DNA of 35,094 nt, from positions 1 to 35,094 of the forward strand of contig JAHEJJ010000022.1 of the NCBI GenBank assembly GCA_024638915.1. Reading direction: 5' to 3'. Both the position numbers and the translations under genes were made by a program. Source of the stretch: Robiginitalea sp. Its GTDB lineage: Bacteria > Bacteroidota > Bacteroidia > Flavobacteriales > Flavobacteriaceae. This document shows positions 24,638 to 32,965 of this stretch, piece by piece. How positions within the stretch are numbered: position 1 is the first letter of the stretch; the number at the start of each line of letters is the position of its first letter. The notes under the pieces are model-generated. The model did no database searches. It was not told the DNA's origin and was given only the letters and a program-made list of their open reading frames with translations.

Positions 24638-25985
24638 GAAGATTATTATAGCAGGAGCTGGCGAAGTAGGATTCCATTTGGCAAAATTACTTTCGTACGA
24701 GTCCCAGGATATCACCTTGATTGACACCGATAAATCCAGACTCAACTACGCGGACAACCATTTGGATATTCGCGTCCTCAAAGGAGATGCAACCTCTATT
24801 TCGGTATTGAGGGATGCACAAGTAGATGGTAGCGACCTGGCCATTGGGGTTACCTCATCTGAAACCACCAATATTACACTTTGTCTGTTAGCCAAACAAT
24901 TAGGTTGTAAACAAACCATTGCCCGGATATCCAATACGGAATTCATGGATCATCGGGAAACGATCCAGTTTTCTAAATTGGGAATAGACGAACTGATCTC
25001 CCCCGAAGAACTCGCCGCCACAGAGATTCAATTATTGCTCAACCAATCAGCTTTTAATGAAACCCATGAATTTGAAGGTGGTGCCCTGATCTTGGTAGGC
25101 ATATCACTGCCAAAAACAGCGCCTTTCGTGGGAAAAATGTTGAAAGAAGTCGCCCGCATCTTTCCAGGTCTCCATTTCATGCCAATTGCCATGCAACGGC
25201 GTGGAACACAATATACATTGATACCCAGGGGTGATACTGTTTTCAAAGCCGGAGACCAGGTCTATTTTATCACCGACAAAAAAGGTGTTGAAGAACTCTA
25301 CAAACTCACCGGTAAGAAAAAGGAAGCTATCAAGAATGTCATGATCCTGGGTGGGAGCAAGGTGGGTTTTAAAACCGCCAGGGATCTATGCATTAACCGT
25401 TTCAATGTAAAACTCATAGAAAAAAATAAAGACAAAGCTTTTGAAATTGCTGACCAGATTCCCAATGCGCTGGTCATCAATGGCGATGGGCGCAATGTAG
25501 AATTGCTTGAGGAGGAAAGCCTTCATTCGATGGATGCTTTTATTGCGGTGACCGGTAACTCGGAAACCAATATCATGTCTTGCCTGGTAGCACGATCAAA
25601 AGGTATAAAAAGAACCATTGCACTGGTAGAGAATATGGATTATTTTCAGCTATCCCACTCGATTGGTATCGACACACTGATCAACAAAAAGCTACTGGCG
25701 GCCAATAATATTTTCCGTTTCATTAGAAAAGGAGAGGTGGTGGAACTTACCCGACTCAATAACCTGAATGTAGAGATATTGGAATTTGTTGTAAAATCTA
25801 CCTCACGCGTATGCGATCAAATTATCCGGGATGTGGATTTTCCGAGATCAGCCATTATAGGAGGCGTGATCAGGGATGGCGTCGGACTTATCGCACTTGG
25901 CGACTTTGAAGTTCATGAGGGAGACCGGGTAGTGGTATGTTCTATGCCAGAGTCTATTTCTAAAATCGAAAAGCTCTTCCTTTAA
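24636..25985 (+). CDS. trkA: Trk potassium uptake regulator TrkA
   Basis: 449 residues with two tandem RCK modules (about 1-225 and 230-449), the full TrkA arrangement. The first Rossmann fold has IIAGAGEVGFHLAK with the acidic end of strand two in LIDTD; the second has MILGGSKVGFKTA and IEKNK. Each is followed by a TrkA_C domain, the second ending in EVHEGDRVVVCSMP. It is a cytoplasmic ring that gates TrkH in response to NAD(H)/ATP-type ligands. trkH begins 2 bases downstream, so the two are co-translated. The leader contains unusual palindromes. Confidence 0.96.
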   Translation: MKIIIAGAGEVGFHLAKLLSYESQDITLIDTDKSRLNYADNHLDIRVLKGDATSISVLRDAQVDGSDLAIGVTSSETTNITLCLLAKQLGCKQTIARISNTEFMDHRETIQFSKLGIDELISPEELAATEIQLLLNQSAFNETHEFEGGALILVGISLPKTAPFVGKMLKEVARIFPGLHFMPIAMQRRGTQYTLIPRGDTVFKAGDQVYFITDKKGVEELYKLTGKKKEAIKNVMILGGSKVGFKTARDLCINRFNVKLIEKNKDKAFEIADQIPNALVINGDGRNVELLEEESLHSMDAFIAVTGNSETNIMSCLVARSKGIKRTIALVENMDYFQLSHSIGIDTLINKKLLAANNIFRFIRKGEVVELTRLNNLNVEILEFVVKSTSRVCDQIIRDVDFPRSAIIGGVIRDGVGLIALGDFEVHEGDRVVVCSMPESISKIEKLFL

Positions 25986-25987
25986 AC

Positions 25988-27478
25988 ATGGAACTGAACT
26001 CCAGGATCATTTTTTACGTATTAGGAATGCTGCTCCTGTTCAATGGGGGATTTATGGTTTTAGCCTCAATTGTGAGCGGTATTTATCAGGATGGAGCTAC
26101 GCTTGATATTTCAATGGCTGCTATCGTCACGCTGATGCTCGGAGTTTTGATCATGTTCTATACCCGAGATCATGAGAAGGAGGTTAAGGCGCGTGAAGGT
26201 TATATCATCGTTACTGGTGGCTGGCTGATCATGTCGGCCTCAGGGGTCTTGCCCTATCTTTTTACCGGGGCTATTCCCTCGATTACCGATGCGTTTTTTG
26301 AAACCATTTCCGGATATACCACTACCGGTGCGTCTATATTAAAAGAGATCGAGGGGCTACCCGAAGGCATACTGTTTTGGAGAAGCCTGACGCATTGGAT
26401 AGGAGGGATGGGGATTATCGTACTGGCCGTAGCCATTCTACCGCTCCTCGGCATTGGTGGTATGCAATTATTTGCTGCGGAGTCGCCCGGACCGAGTGCA
26501 GATAAACTCCATCCCAGGATCACCGATACGGCCAAAAGATTATGGTATATCTATGTGGGATATACGGTGGCCGAAACCATATTGCTTAAACTGGCAGGCA
26601 TGACTTTTTTCGATGCGATGAATCATTCCATGGCCACGCTGTCGACCGGTGGATTTTCAACCAAGAACGCCAGTATTGCCCACTGGAATAATCAGCCCCT
26701 TATTCAGTATATCATTATCGTTTTTATGTTTCTGGCAGGGGCCAATTTTGTTCTTAGTTATTTCGCCTTTAAAGGAAAAATCCAAAAGGTACTCCGCGAT
26801 GAGGAATTTAAGTTTTACAGTATACTGATCTTTGTCTTTGCCATTATCGCCAGCATAGTGATTTATTTCAGAGCAGCGGTGCCTATATCCGATTACCATC
26901 CCATGGTATTGGGCGACTTGGAGAGTTCGTTCAGGCACGGTCTGTTTCAGGTGATAGCCGTCAGTACAACAACGGGTTTTGTCACTGCGGATTTCACTTC
27001 CTGGACACCATTTTTAACCGTCTTTTTCTTCGGGCTGATGTTTTTGGGAGGTTCGGCAGGATCTACGGCCGGTGGAATAAAAGTGATGCGTCATATACTG
27101 ATCATCAAGAACGGCTTGCTCGAATTTAAAAGGACCTTGCACCCAAATGCCATCATCCCGGTTCGTTTTAACAACAAAACGGTCTCAGAGCACATCGTAT
27201 ACAATATTATAGCATTTTTCGTACTGTATATGCTGCTGTTTATAGTCGGTGCCTCGGTTCTGGGATTCCTTGGTCTGGATTTTACATCGGCCGTGGGCGG
27301 GGCAGCTTCTTCCCTTGGTAACGTAGGTCCTGCTTTGGGAAGTCTTAATCCTTTGAGCAATTTCAGTCAGCTCCCGGACCTGGGCAAATGGTGGTGTGGA
27401 TTTCTAATGCTTGCCGGCAGACTCGAACTCTTTACAGTGCTCATATTATTCACCCCGGCCTTCTGGAAAAAAATCTGA
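25988..27478 (+). CDS. trkH: Trk potassium uptake channel subunit TrkH
   Basis: 496 residues, a multispanning inner-membrane protein. Four pore loops of the SKT superfamily are visible: SGYTTTGAS at about 108-116, STGGFST, STTTGFVTAD and LGNVGPALG, each contributing to the potassium selectivity filter. The third repeat region LGGSAGSTAGGIKV is the typical broken helix under the filter. The C-terminus GRLELFTVLILFTPAFWK is the standard TrkH ending. It is transcribed with trkA and stops 2 bases before the convergent aminotransferase gene. Confidence 0.96.
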   Translation: MELNSRIIFYVLGMLLLFNGGFMVLASIVSGIYQDGATLDISMAAIVTLMLGVLIMFYTRDHEKEVKAREGYIIVTGGWLIMSASGVLPYLFTGAIPSITDAFFETISGYTTTGASILKEIEGLPEGILFWRSLTHWIGGMGIIVLAVAILPLLGIGGMQLFAAESPGPSADKLHPRITDTAKRLWYIYVGYTVAETILLKLAGMTFFDAMNHSMATLSTGGFSTKNASIAHWNNQPLIQYIIIVFMFLAGANFVLSYFAFKGKIQKVLRDEEFKFYSILIFVFAIIASIVIYFRAAVPISDYHPMVLGDLESSFRHGLFQVIAVSTTTGFVTADFTSWTPFLTVFFFGLMFLGGSAGSTAGGIKVMRHILIIKNGLLEFKRTLHPNAIIPVRFNNKTVSEHIVYNIIAFFVLYMLLFIVGASVLGFLGLDFTSAVGGAASSLGNVGPALGSLNPLSNFSQLPDLGKWWCGFLMLAGRLELFTVLILFTPAFWKKI

Positions 27479-27480
27479 TG

Positions 27481-28686
27481 TTAGGCCAGCTCCTTTACTC
27501 CGGTTACCGCCGTCTTGATCCTTTTTATAGCCTCGATGATCTGCTCTTCTGAAGCCGCGTAGGAAATCCTTATACAATCCGGATTACCAAATGCCGCCCC
27601 TGTAACGGTGGCCACATTGGCATACTCCAGCAGATACATGGCGAAATCGGAAGCATCTTTGATCTTTATGCCGTTTAAGGTCTTGCCAAAGAAACTGGAA
27701 ATATCGGGAAAGACATAGAAGGCACCTTCCGGGATATTGAGTTTAAAACCGTCGATTTCACCGAGCAGTGTTAAGATCAGATCGCGCCGGCTATGGAATT
27801 TTTCTATCATGTACGAGATCTTGCTCACCGGGGCCTGGAGTGCTGCGATGGTAGCCCTTTGGCCAATAGCATTGGCACCACTGGTGATCTGCCCCTGGAA
27901 TTTGGTACAGGCCTTGGCGATCCAGGAGGCAGCACCTATATAACCGATCCGCCATCCTGTCATAGCAAATGCTTTGGAGACGCCGTTTACGGTAATGGTC
28001 CGTTCATACATTCCATCAATTCCTGCAATGCTTACATGTTTACCCTGAAAGTTGATATGCTCATAAATCTCATCGGAAACCACGAATATATCCGGGTGTT
28101 TTTTTAGTACCTCCGCCAAACCTTTAAGCTCGTCGAGACTATATACAGATCCACTCGGATTACAGGGTGAGCTGAACCAAAGCATTTTGGTTTTGGGCGT
28201 AATGGCCTTTCGCAACTGCTCAGGCGTTATTTTAAAATCGTGTTCAATACTGGTCCTGACAATAACCGGGGTGGCTTCTGCCAGTTTAACGATATCTCTG
28301 TAACTTACCCAGTAGGGAGCGGGAAGGATAACTTCATCGCCTTTATTGAGCATCACCATAGCCACGTTGGCGATAGACTGCTTCGCACCTGTAGATACCA
28401 CAATCTGGTCGGACGCATAGTCTAGAGCATTGTCCCTTTTAAATTTTTCTGTGATCGCTGCTTTGAGATCGGCATAGCCATCTACCGGAGGATAACTACT
28501 GTAATTCTCGTCTATTGCCTGCTTTGCGGCCTCCTTAATGAAGTCAGGAATATTAAAATCGGGCTCTCCCAGGCTGAGGCCAATAATATCTTCTCCGCTG
28601 TTTCTCAATTCTCTGGCTTTGGCTGCCATAGCCAGAGTAGCCGAAGTAGACATGTTGTTTATTCTATCGGATAAGTGCTCCTTCAT
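27481..28686 (-). CDS. Aspartate aminotransferase-like PLP enzyme (class I, subgroup Ib)
   Basis: 401 residues, full length. Fold type I PLP enzyme: LSLGEPDF near the N-terminus, STGAKQSI for phosphate binding, NPSG with Asn176, SDEIYE with Asp205 pairing the PLP nitrogen, and Lys238 in VSKAFAMTGWRIG as the Schiff-base lysine. CIRISYA near the end carries the carboxylate-binding Arg. This pattern fits prokaryotic Ib aspartate aminotransferases, which make aspartate from oxaloacetate. Some relatives are aspartate/prephenate aminotransferases, so substrate breadth is open. The start lies 13 bases after the desaturase stop on the same strand. Confidence 0.92.
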   Translation of the reverse strand: MKEHLSDRINNMSTSATLAMAAKARELRNSGEDIIGLSLGEPDFNIPDFIKEAAKQAIDENYSSYPPVDGYADLKAAITEKFKRDNALDYASDQIVVSTGAKQSIANVAMVMLNKGDEVILPAPYWVSYRDIVKLAEATPVIVRTSIEHDFKITPEQLRKAITPKTKMLWFSSPCNPSGSVYSLDELKGLAEVLKKHPDIFVVSDEIYEHINFQGKHVSIAGIDGMYERTITVNGVSKAFAMTGWRIGYIGAASWIAKACTKFQGQITSGANAIGQRATIAALQAPVSKISYMIEKFHSRRDLILTLLGEIDGFKLNIPEGAFYVFPDISSFFGKTLNGIKIKDASDFAMYLLEYANVATVTGAAFGNPDCIRISYAASEEQIIEAIKRIKTAVTGVKELA

Positions 28687-28699
28687 TTGTTAATCGTAT

Positions 28700-29803
28700 T
28701 TAGGGGTATTGTAATACGGGTTTTTTGCCCAAATCTCTCAGATGTCTGAAGTGTGAAATTATAGCTTTTCTGGTAGTTTTATATTCATTATAGGGCAAAT
28801 TAAACTCAGTTGCCGTTTGTTTCACAATTTTAGAGATTTTTGTGTAATGAATATGACTGATATGCGGAAAGATATGGTGTTCTACCTGGTGATTTAAACC
28901 TCCGGTAAACCAGTTTACGATCCTATTTTTAGTACCAAAATTAACGGTGGTTTTCAGCTGATGGATCGCCCATGTGTTCTTCATTGTACCATCCTTCTCC
29001 GGAAGTGGAGTTTCGGCCTGATCGACCACGTGGGCCAATTGAAACACCACACTGAGAATTACCCCGGCCACGTAATGCATAACAAAAAATCCTATAAGGA
29101 TCTTCCACCAGGCAATATCCAAAATAAGCATAGGTACAACGATCCAGACAATGACATAGATAATTTTGGTAATCAACAGAACACTCCAATTCACAAAAGG
29201 ATTAGGGAGCCGTCCATAAGAAAGTCGTCTTCTGGTATAACGGGTCATCTGCTTAAAATCAGAAGTGATCGCCCAGTTAAAGGTGAGCAGACCATATAGA
29301 AAAATAGAATAATAATGCTGGAACCTATGAAATCTTTTCCATTTAACATGCTCTGAAAATCTCAGTATTCCCCTACTATCCATATCCTCGTCGTGTTCAT
29401 GAATATTGGTATAGGTATGGTGTAATACATTGTGCTGAACCTGCCAGTTGTACACGTTGCCGGCAAGAATATAAATACTGCTTCCCATAATGCGATTGAC
29501 CCATTTTTTCGAGGAAAACGAACCGTGATTTCCATCATGCATTACGTTCATACCAACACCTGCCATCCCCACACCCATAACCATCGTGAGTAGAAGATTA
29601 GCCCAGTTGGGCAGATCCAGGGTCAGGATCAGGAAATAAGGCGACAATAACAAAGCAAACATTATGGCCGACTTTAAATACAACCGCCAGTTGCCTGTTT
29701 TTTTTATTCGATTTTCTTTAAAATAATCATTCACCCTTTTGTTTAGTGTTTTAAAAAACTGGGTGGGATCTTTTCGGGAGAATTTAACAATACTTGCTTC
29801 CAT
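28700..29803 (-). CDS. Membrane fatty acid desaturase (acyl-lipid type)
   Basis: 367 residues. The three histidine boxes of a di-iron desaturase are complete: HDGNH at 89-93, HNVLHH at 124-129, and HQVEHH near 312. The glutamine-containing third box is typical of front-end (delta-5/delta-6 like) and linoleoyl-CoA-type desaturases. Two paired hydrophobic stretches (about 45-85 and 195-250) form the membrane part. It introduces a double bond into membrane acyl chains, likely for fluidity in the cold; the position is not predictable. A perfect -7 box precedes it, and the aminotransferase gene follows closely. Confidence 0.9.
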   Translation of the reverse strand: MEASIVKFSRKDPTQFFKTLNKRVNDYFKENRIKKTGNWRLYLKSAIMFALLLSPYFLILTLDLPNWANLLLTMVMGVGMAGVGMNVMHDGNHGSFSSKKWVNRIMGSSIYILAGNVYNWQVQHNVLHHTYTNIHEHDEDMDSRGILRFSEHVKWKRFHRFQHYYSIFLYGLLTFNWAITSDFKQMTRYTRRRLSYGRLPNPFVNWSVLLITKIIYVIVWIVVPMLILDIAWWKILIGFFVMHYVAGVILSVVFQLAHVVDQAETPLPEKDGTMKNTWAIHQLKTTVNFGTKNRIVNWFTGGLNHQVEHHIFPHISHIHYTKISKIVKQTATEFNLPYNEYKTTRKAIISHFRHLRDLGKKPVLQYP

Positions 29804-29821
29804 ATTTGGGTACTATGTCTG

Positions 29822-29829
29822 CAAATATA
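29822..29829 (-). promoter_or_regulatory. -7 promoter element of the desaturase
   Basis: TATATTTG on the minus strand, a perfect box, 18 bases before the desaturase ATG. ATG stands in place of TTG at 19 bases upstream. Confidence 0.5.
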
Positions 29830-29937
29830 ACGTAATATCTCTTTTTTTCATGTGTATTAGCTCTTTTATAGGATTTTATTGGGAAGTTCAGATCGTTATT
29901 TGCAAACCTATGGCCCACCTATGATATGAGCATGATT

Positions 29938-29970
29938 TTGTCTGGATAATTCAGGAAATAGCTACTTTTG
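29938..29970 (+). promoter_or_regulatory. Promoter of rsmG
   Basis: TTG at 29938-29940, a 22-base spacer and a perfect TACTTTTG box at 29963-29970. The ATG of rsmG follows at 29985. Confidence 0.55.
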
Positions 29971-29984
29971 AATGTTGAAGTTTT

Positions 29985-30614
29985 ATGCCTATGAGCCCGG
30001 AAATAGTATTTAAGTATTTTCCAGATCTAACTGAGCTACAAAGAGGTCAGATCAGTTTATTGGGGGAACTCTACAAGGATTGGAACCGTAAGATTAATGT
30101 GGTTTCACGTAAGGATATCGACGAATTATACCTCCGTCATGTTCTTCATTCTCTCGGCATCGCAAAAGTAGTAGAATTTCGAGAAGGAACAGAGGTGCTC
30201 GACGTTGGTACCGGAGGAGGTTTTCCCGGTATACCATTGGCTATTCTTTTCCCGAGGGTGAGATTTACACTGGTCGACTCGATCGCCAAAAAGATCAGGG
30301 TGGTGGAGGAAGTGGTTTCCGGCCTTGGACTGCAGAATGTTGCTGTGGTAAACAGCAGGGTTGAGGATCTCAATGGTCGGTTCGATTTCGTGGTGAGTCG
30401 TGCCGTGGCGGCGATGCCCACCTTTGTCAGGTGGGTTCAGGGAAAGATCAAAAAAAAATCTTTACATACCTTTAAAAATGGCATTTTTTATTTAAAAGGC
30501 GGTGATCTGACCGACGAATTAAGCGAGCTTAAAGAAACCAGGATTATAGCGTTAAAGGACTATTTCGAAGAGGAGTTCTTCGAAACCAAGAGTGTGGTTT
30601 ATTTACCGATTTGA
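29985..30614 (+). CDS. rsmG: 16S rRNA (guanine-N7) methyltransferase RsmG
   Basis: 209 residues, normal length. It methylates G527 in 16S rRNA using SAM. NRKINVVSRKDIDELYLRHVLHS is the family N-terminus, VLDVGTGGGFPGIPLAI is the SAM-binding loop, and VSRAVAAM is the conserved motif near the catalytic site. An ATG two codons downstream (29991) could also be used. It is divergent from the desaturase gene, and a 353-base AT-rich gap follows it. Confidence 0.95.
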   Translation: MPMSPEIVFKYFPDLTELQRGQISLLGELYKDWNRKINVVSRKDIDELYLRHVLHSLGIAKVVEFREGTEVLDVGTGGGFPGIPLAILFPRVRFTLVDSIAKKIRVVEEVVSGLGLQNVAVVNSRVEDLNGRFDFVVSRAVAAMPTFVRWVQGKIKKKSLHTFKNGIFYLKGGDLTDELSELKETRIIALKDYFEEEFFETKSVVYLPI

Positions 30615-30967
30615 CTCCAAATAAACCTTTACTACATAGTGTACATCTTCAAGTACAAAAACCGGCAGTTTTTCGCATAATTGACAATGTATTGCCAGGT
30701 GTTTTTAGTGGAAAACCGGTTCGAATTTTGATCGTCCAATTTGATTTGATCCTTAGACATGATTGAGATTATTGAGGAATTAATTAAAATATTTTTACTT
30801 AAATTTTACATTTACTTAACGTTAAATTTACAAATAAATTTTTAACTCCTGCTTTTATAACGCTTGAAGCTTTGGAATATTTTTAAATTTTAAGCTGATT
30901 ATCAGTAATTTATTCCCAATAGGCTTAATGTATACAGGCTATTTGATAGGATTATGGGGAAATGGAA
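30615..30967. other. AT-rich gap between convergent genes
   Basis: 353 bases without a usable reading frame. From about 30770 to 30900 the sequence is extremely AT-rich, with the direct repeat TTTACTTAA at 30794-30802 and 30811-30819 and the palindrome TTAACGTTAA at 30816-30825. No clear hairpin terminator. It may simply end two convergent transcripts. Confidence 0.45.
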
Positions 30968-31663
30968 TTATTCTATGGCAAATTTCACATTTACCGAGCT
31001 ACTGACCTTAACTTTCTGGAAATCCACGTCAATGGGTTGATACTGATCGGACTGAACCCTGGCCATTTCAATGGCCGACATTCGGTTCTGCCATCCATAG
31101 ATAATCCCCGTATTGTGATCTGAAATAAAGAGCGCCTTGCTCAGTGTTTGACCGAGGGGTTGTAACATGACTTCCGCCTGTGCTACGGCGCGTTTTACCG
31201 CTCTACCGCGTAGTTTCAATTTCAGTTCTTCCAGGTTGGAGACTTCTGCCTTTTGAAAGTTCACATTGGCGATCTTTTTATTTTCAAGGGCCTGAATCGC
31301 TTTACCTGCCGTTACCGCATCGTAAACCAGTAGTGAGAAAGACTTGCTTTTTAAGACCCCTGTTTTCCTGAGAAAGTAATTTTTGAAATTCGAATCCAGA
31401 TCTGCTAGCATCAGTTGTTTCTCTGTATCTATTCCAAGTGCCTGGAGGGCGTTATTCATCTCATTTTCAAGTTTTTCAACCGACTGACGATCTTTACTGT
31501 CAGATTCTCTGATCAGGATAGAGAGATAGATCCGGTCCGGGACCACCAAAGTATCGGCCGAGGCATTGGTTTCAAGGTAAGGCTGGTCTAAAAATGTTTT
31601 GGTTTGCGCGAATCCGGATAAAGAGATCAACATCAAACAGAAAAAAAGGAAATACTTGATCAT
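30968..31663 (-). CDS. Secreted SIMPL-domain (DUF541) protein
   Basis: 231 residues from the ATG at 31663; an upstream frame up to 31735 contains the promoter box. A Sec signal (about 1-19) ends in GFAQ. The rest is one SIMPL domain: YLETNASADTLVVPDRIYLSILI at the start, a long middle helix region, AVAQAEVMLQPLGQTLSKALFI and the closing strand SVNVKFAIE. DUF541 proteins are periplasmic or outer-membrane associated, and their biochemical role is largely unknown. It is preceded by a perfect -7 box and appears monocistronic. Confidence 0.85.
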   Translation of the reverse strand: MIKYFLFFCLMLISLSGFAQTKTFLDQPYLETNASADTLVVPDRIYLSILIRESDSKDRQSVEKLENEMNNALQALGIDTEKQLMLADLDSNFKNYFLRKTGVLKSKSFSLLVYDAVTAGKAIQALENKKIANVNFQKAEVSNLEELKLKLRGRAVKRAVAQAEVMLQPLGQTLSKALFISDHNTGIIYGWQNRMSAIEMARVQSDQYQPIDVDFQKVKVSSSVNVKFAIE

Positions 31664-31684
31664 AGTTTTGAGTTTAATACACAT

Positions 31685-31692
31685 CAAAATTA
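31685..31692 (-). promoter_or_regulatory. -7 promoter element of the SIMPL gene
   Basis: TAATTTTG on the minus strand, a perfect box, 21 bases before the ATG at 31663, with TTT at 19 bases upstream. It shows that the longer upstream frame is not translated. Confidence 0.5.
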
Positions 31693-31863
31693 CCTGTTCC
31701 TTTCCAATGGAAAAAACTTCAGTGCGCAAATCCAACCGTCCACCGGGTAAACAGTCCTAATGAATTAGCCAATGGTAAGAAGCTATCGTCAAAGCCTGAA
31801 GTCAGCCGAAAATTCTAAACGCCGGACCAATCGGGAGAAACATTTTTGGAATTTACAAAAGAA

Positions 31864-32838
31864 TTAAAACTTTAGTTTGAGTCCGCCTGACTCCGATGGA
31901 GCTGAATTAGCCGCTTTGATAAAATCTGTCTTGAACTTTTCCGGCACGGTATTCCAGCCGCTATAAACCGTACCATTGATGTAGTAGCGGTCTGTATCTT
32001 TGCTAAGGCCCGAGCTCGACATCAGAGCATAGTAGTTCACCGGAGCCTCTTTGCCAGCCTGGCCGTCTCCCATTACCAGTTCCAATACCCCATCGCCATC
32101 CACATCGTACTGTATCCAATTCAGTTGCAGGATCTCATTATAGGTTCCATCTATTATCATTTGGCGTATATTTTCATTAAAACTTGAAATAATGGCCTTC
32201 GCATCAGGGGTGCTTTTAAGGATCGCAAAATATAAGGGTTGGACTATGATAGCCTTTGTACCCACGGCCAAATATTTCTTCACTTCCTGGTGTTGATATT
32301 CCAGCAGGTATTTGATCAGTAATTCATCAACCAGCATATAATCTGTTTTTCCCTCCAACAGCAATTCCAGGTTTTGCTGATCACTATTACCAGGTAGGAT
32401 GCTAACGCCCTGGATAGTATAAATGGATGTACCGTATGCATAATCGCTGACCACAGAGACCCTTTTGTTTTTTAAGTCTTCCAGAGAATCTGCACTGACA
32501 TCGTTGCCCGCCCTGCTCACCAATACCAATCGATTTTCCAGGTAGGGCTCCGAGTATAAAAGATAAGATTCCCGATCTCTGGTTTTCCAAAGTGTGGCAC
32601 TTCCATCATAGCGACCGGAAATGATCCCATCGAGAACATCTTTGAAGCTGATGATTGCGGTGGTAGTACTTGTTTTTCCTCTGATCAGTGCCTCTTGTAC
32701 CAACTCGAGTGCAAAAGCTTTTTTACCTTCCTCATCAGCGAAAGGGGGCCAGATATCTGAGGCCAGTTTAAGTTGATTGTTTTGTGCAACAAGGCTCCCA
32801 AGGCAAAGGATAAATAATAAGACGATGATGGGTCTCAT
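31864..32838 (-). CDS. Solute-binding protein family 3-like protein with C-terminal VCBS-type loop
   Basis: 324 residues. A Sec signal (about 1-18) ends in LVAQ. The body (about 22-235) is a periplasmic binding domain of family 3: LASDIWPPF, ALELVQEAL, LLYSEPYLENRLVLVSR, DLKNKRVSVVSDYAYGT and ILQLNW are typical. Behind it, DVDGDGVLE from Asp245 is a calcium-binding loop like those of FG-GAP/VCBS repeats. A further 70 residues with YYINGTVYSGW follow that I cannot assign. No ABC transporter gene is adjacent and the amino acid Arg/Asp contacts are not evident, so it may be a sensor or enzyme partner rather than a transport protein. Confidence 0.78.
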   Translation of the reverse strand: MRPIIVLLFILCLGSLVAQNNQLKLASDIWPPFADEEGKKAFALELVQEALIRGKTSTTTAIISFKDVLDGIISGRYDGSATLWKTRDRESYLLYSEPYLENRLVLVSRAGNDVSADSLEDLKNKRVSVVSDYAYGTSIYTIQGVSILPGNSDQQNLELLLEGKTDYMLVDELLIKYLLEYQHQEVKKYLAVGTKAIIVQPLYFAILKSTPDAKAIISSFNENIRQMIIDGTYNEILQLNWIQYDVDGDGVLELVMGDGQAGKEAPVNYYALMSSSGLSKDTDRYYINGTVYSGWNTVPEKFKTDFIKAANSAPSESGGLKLKF

Positions 32839-32965
32839 GTTTTTGTTTGATTAGCAACTGGGGCACGATATGCTTCACGAGGCCGCTCAGAATAATCTAA
32901 AACTACAAAAACAATGGGATTATACTTATATTTAATCCAATTTAACATTAGCTATTCAGAGCCAT

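Noticed and set aside
31664-31735. N-terminal extension of the SIMPL protein
   Set aside because: It contains a perfect -7 box and would bury the signal peptide 24 residues inside the protein.
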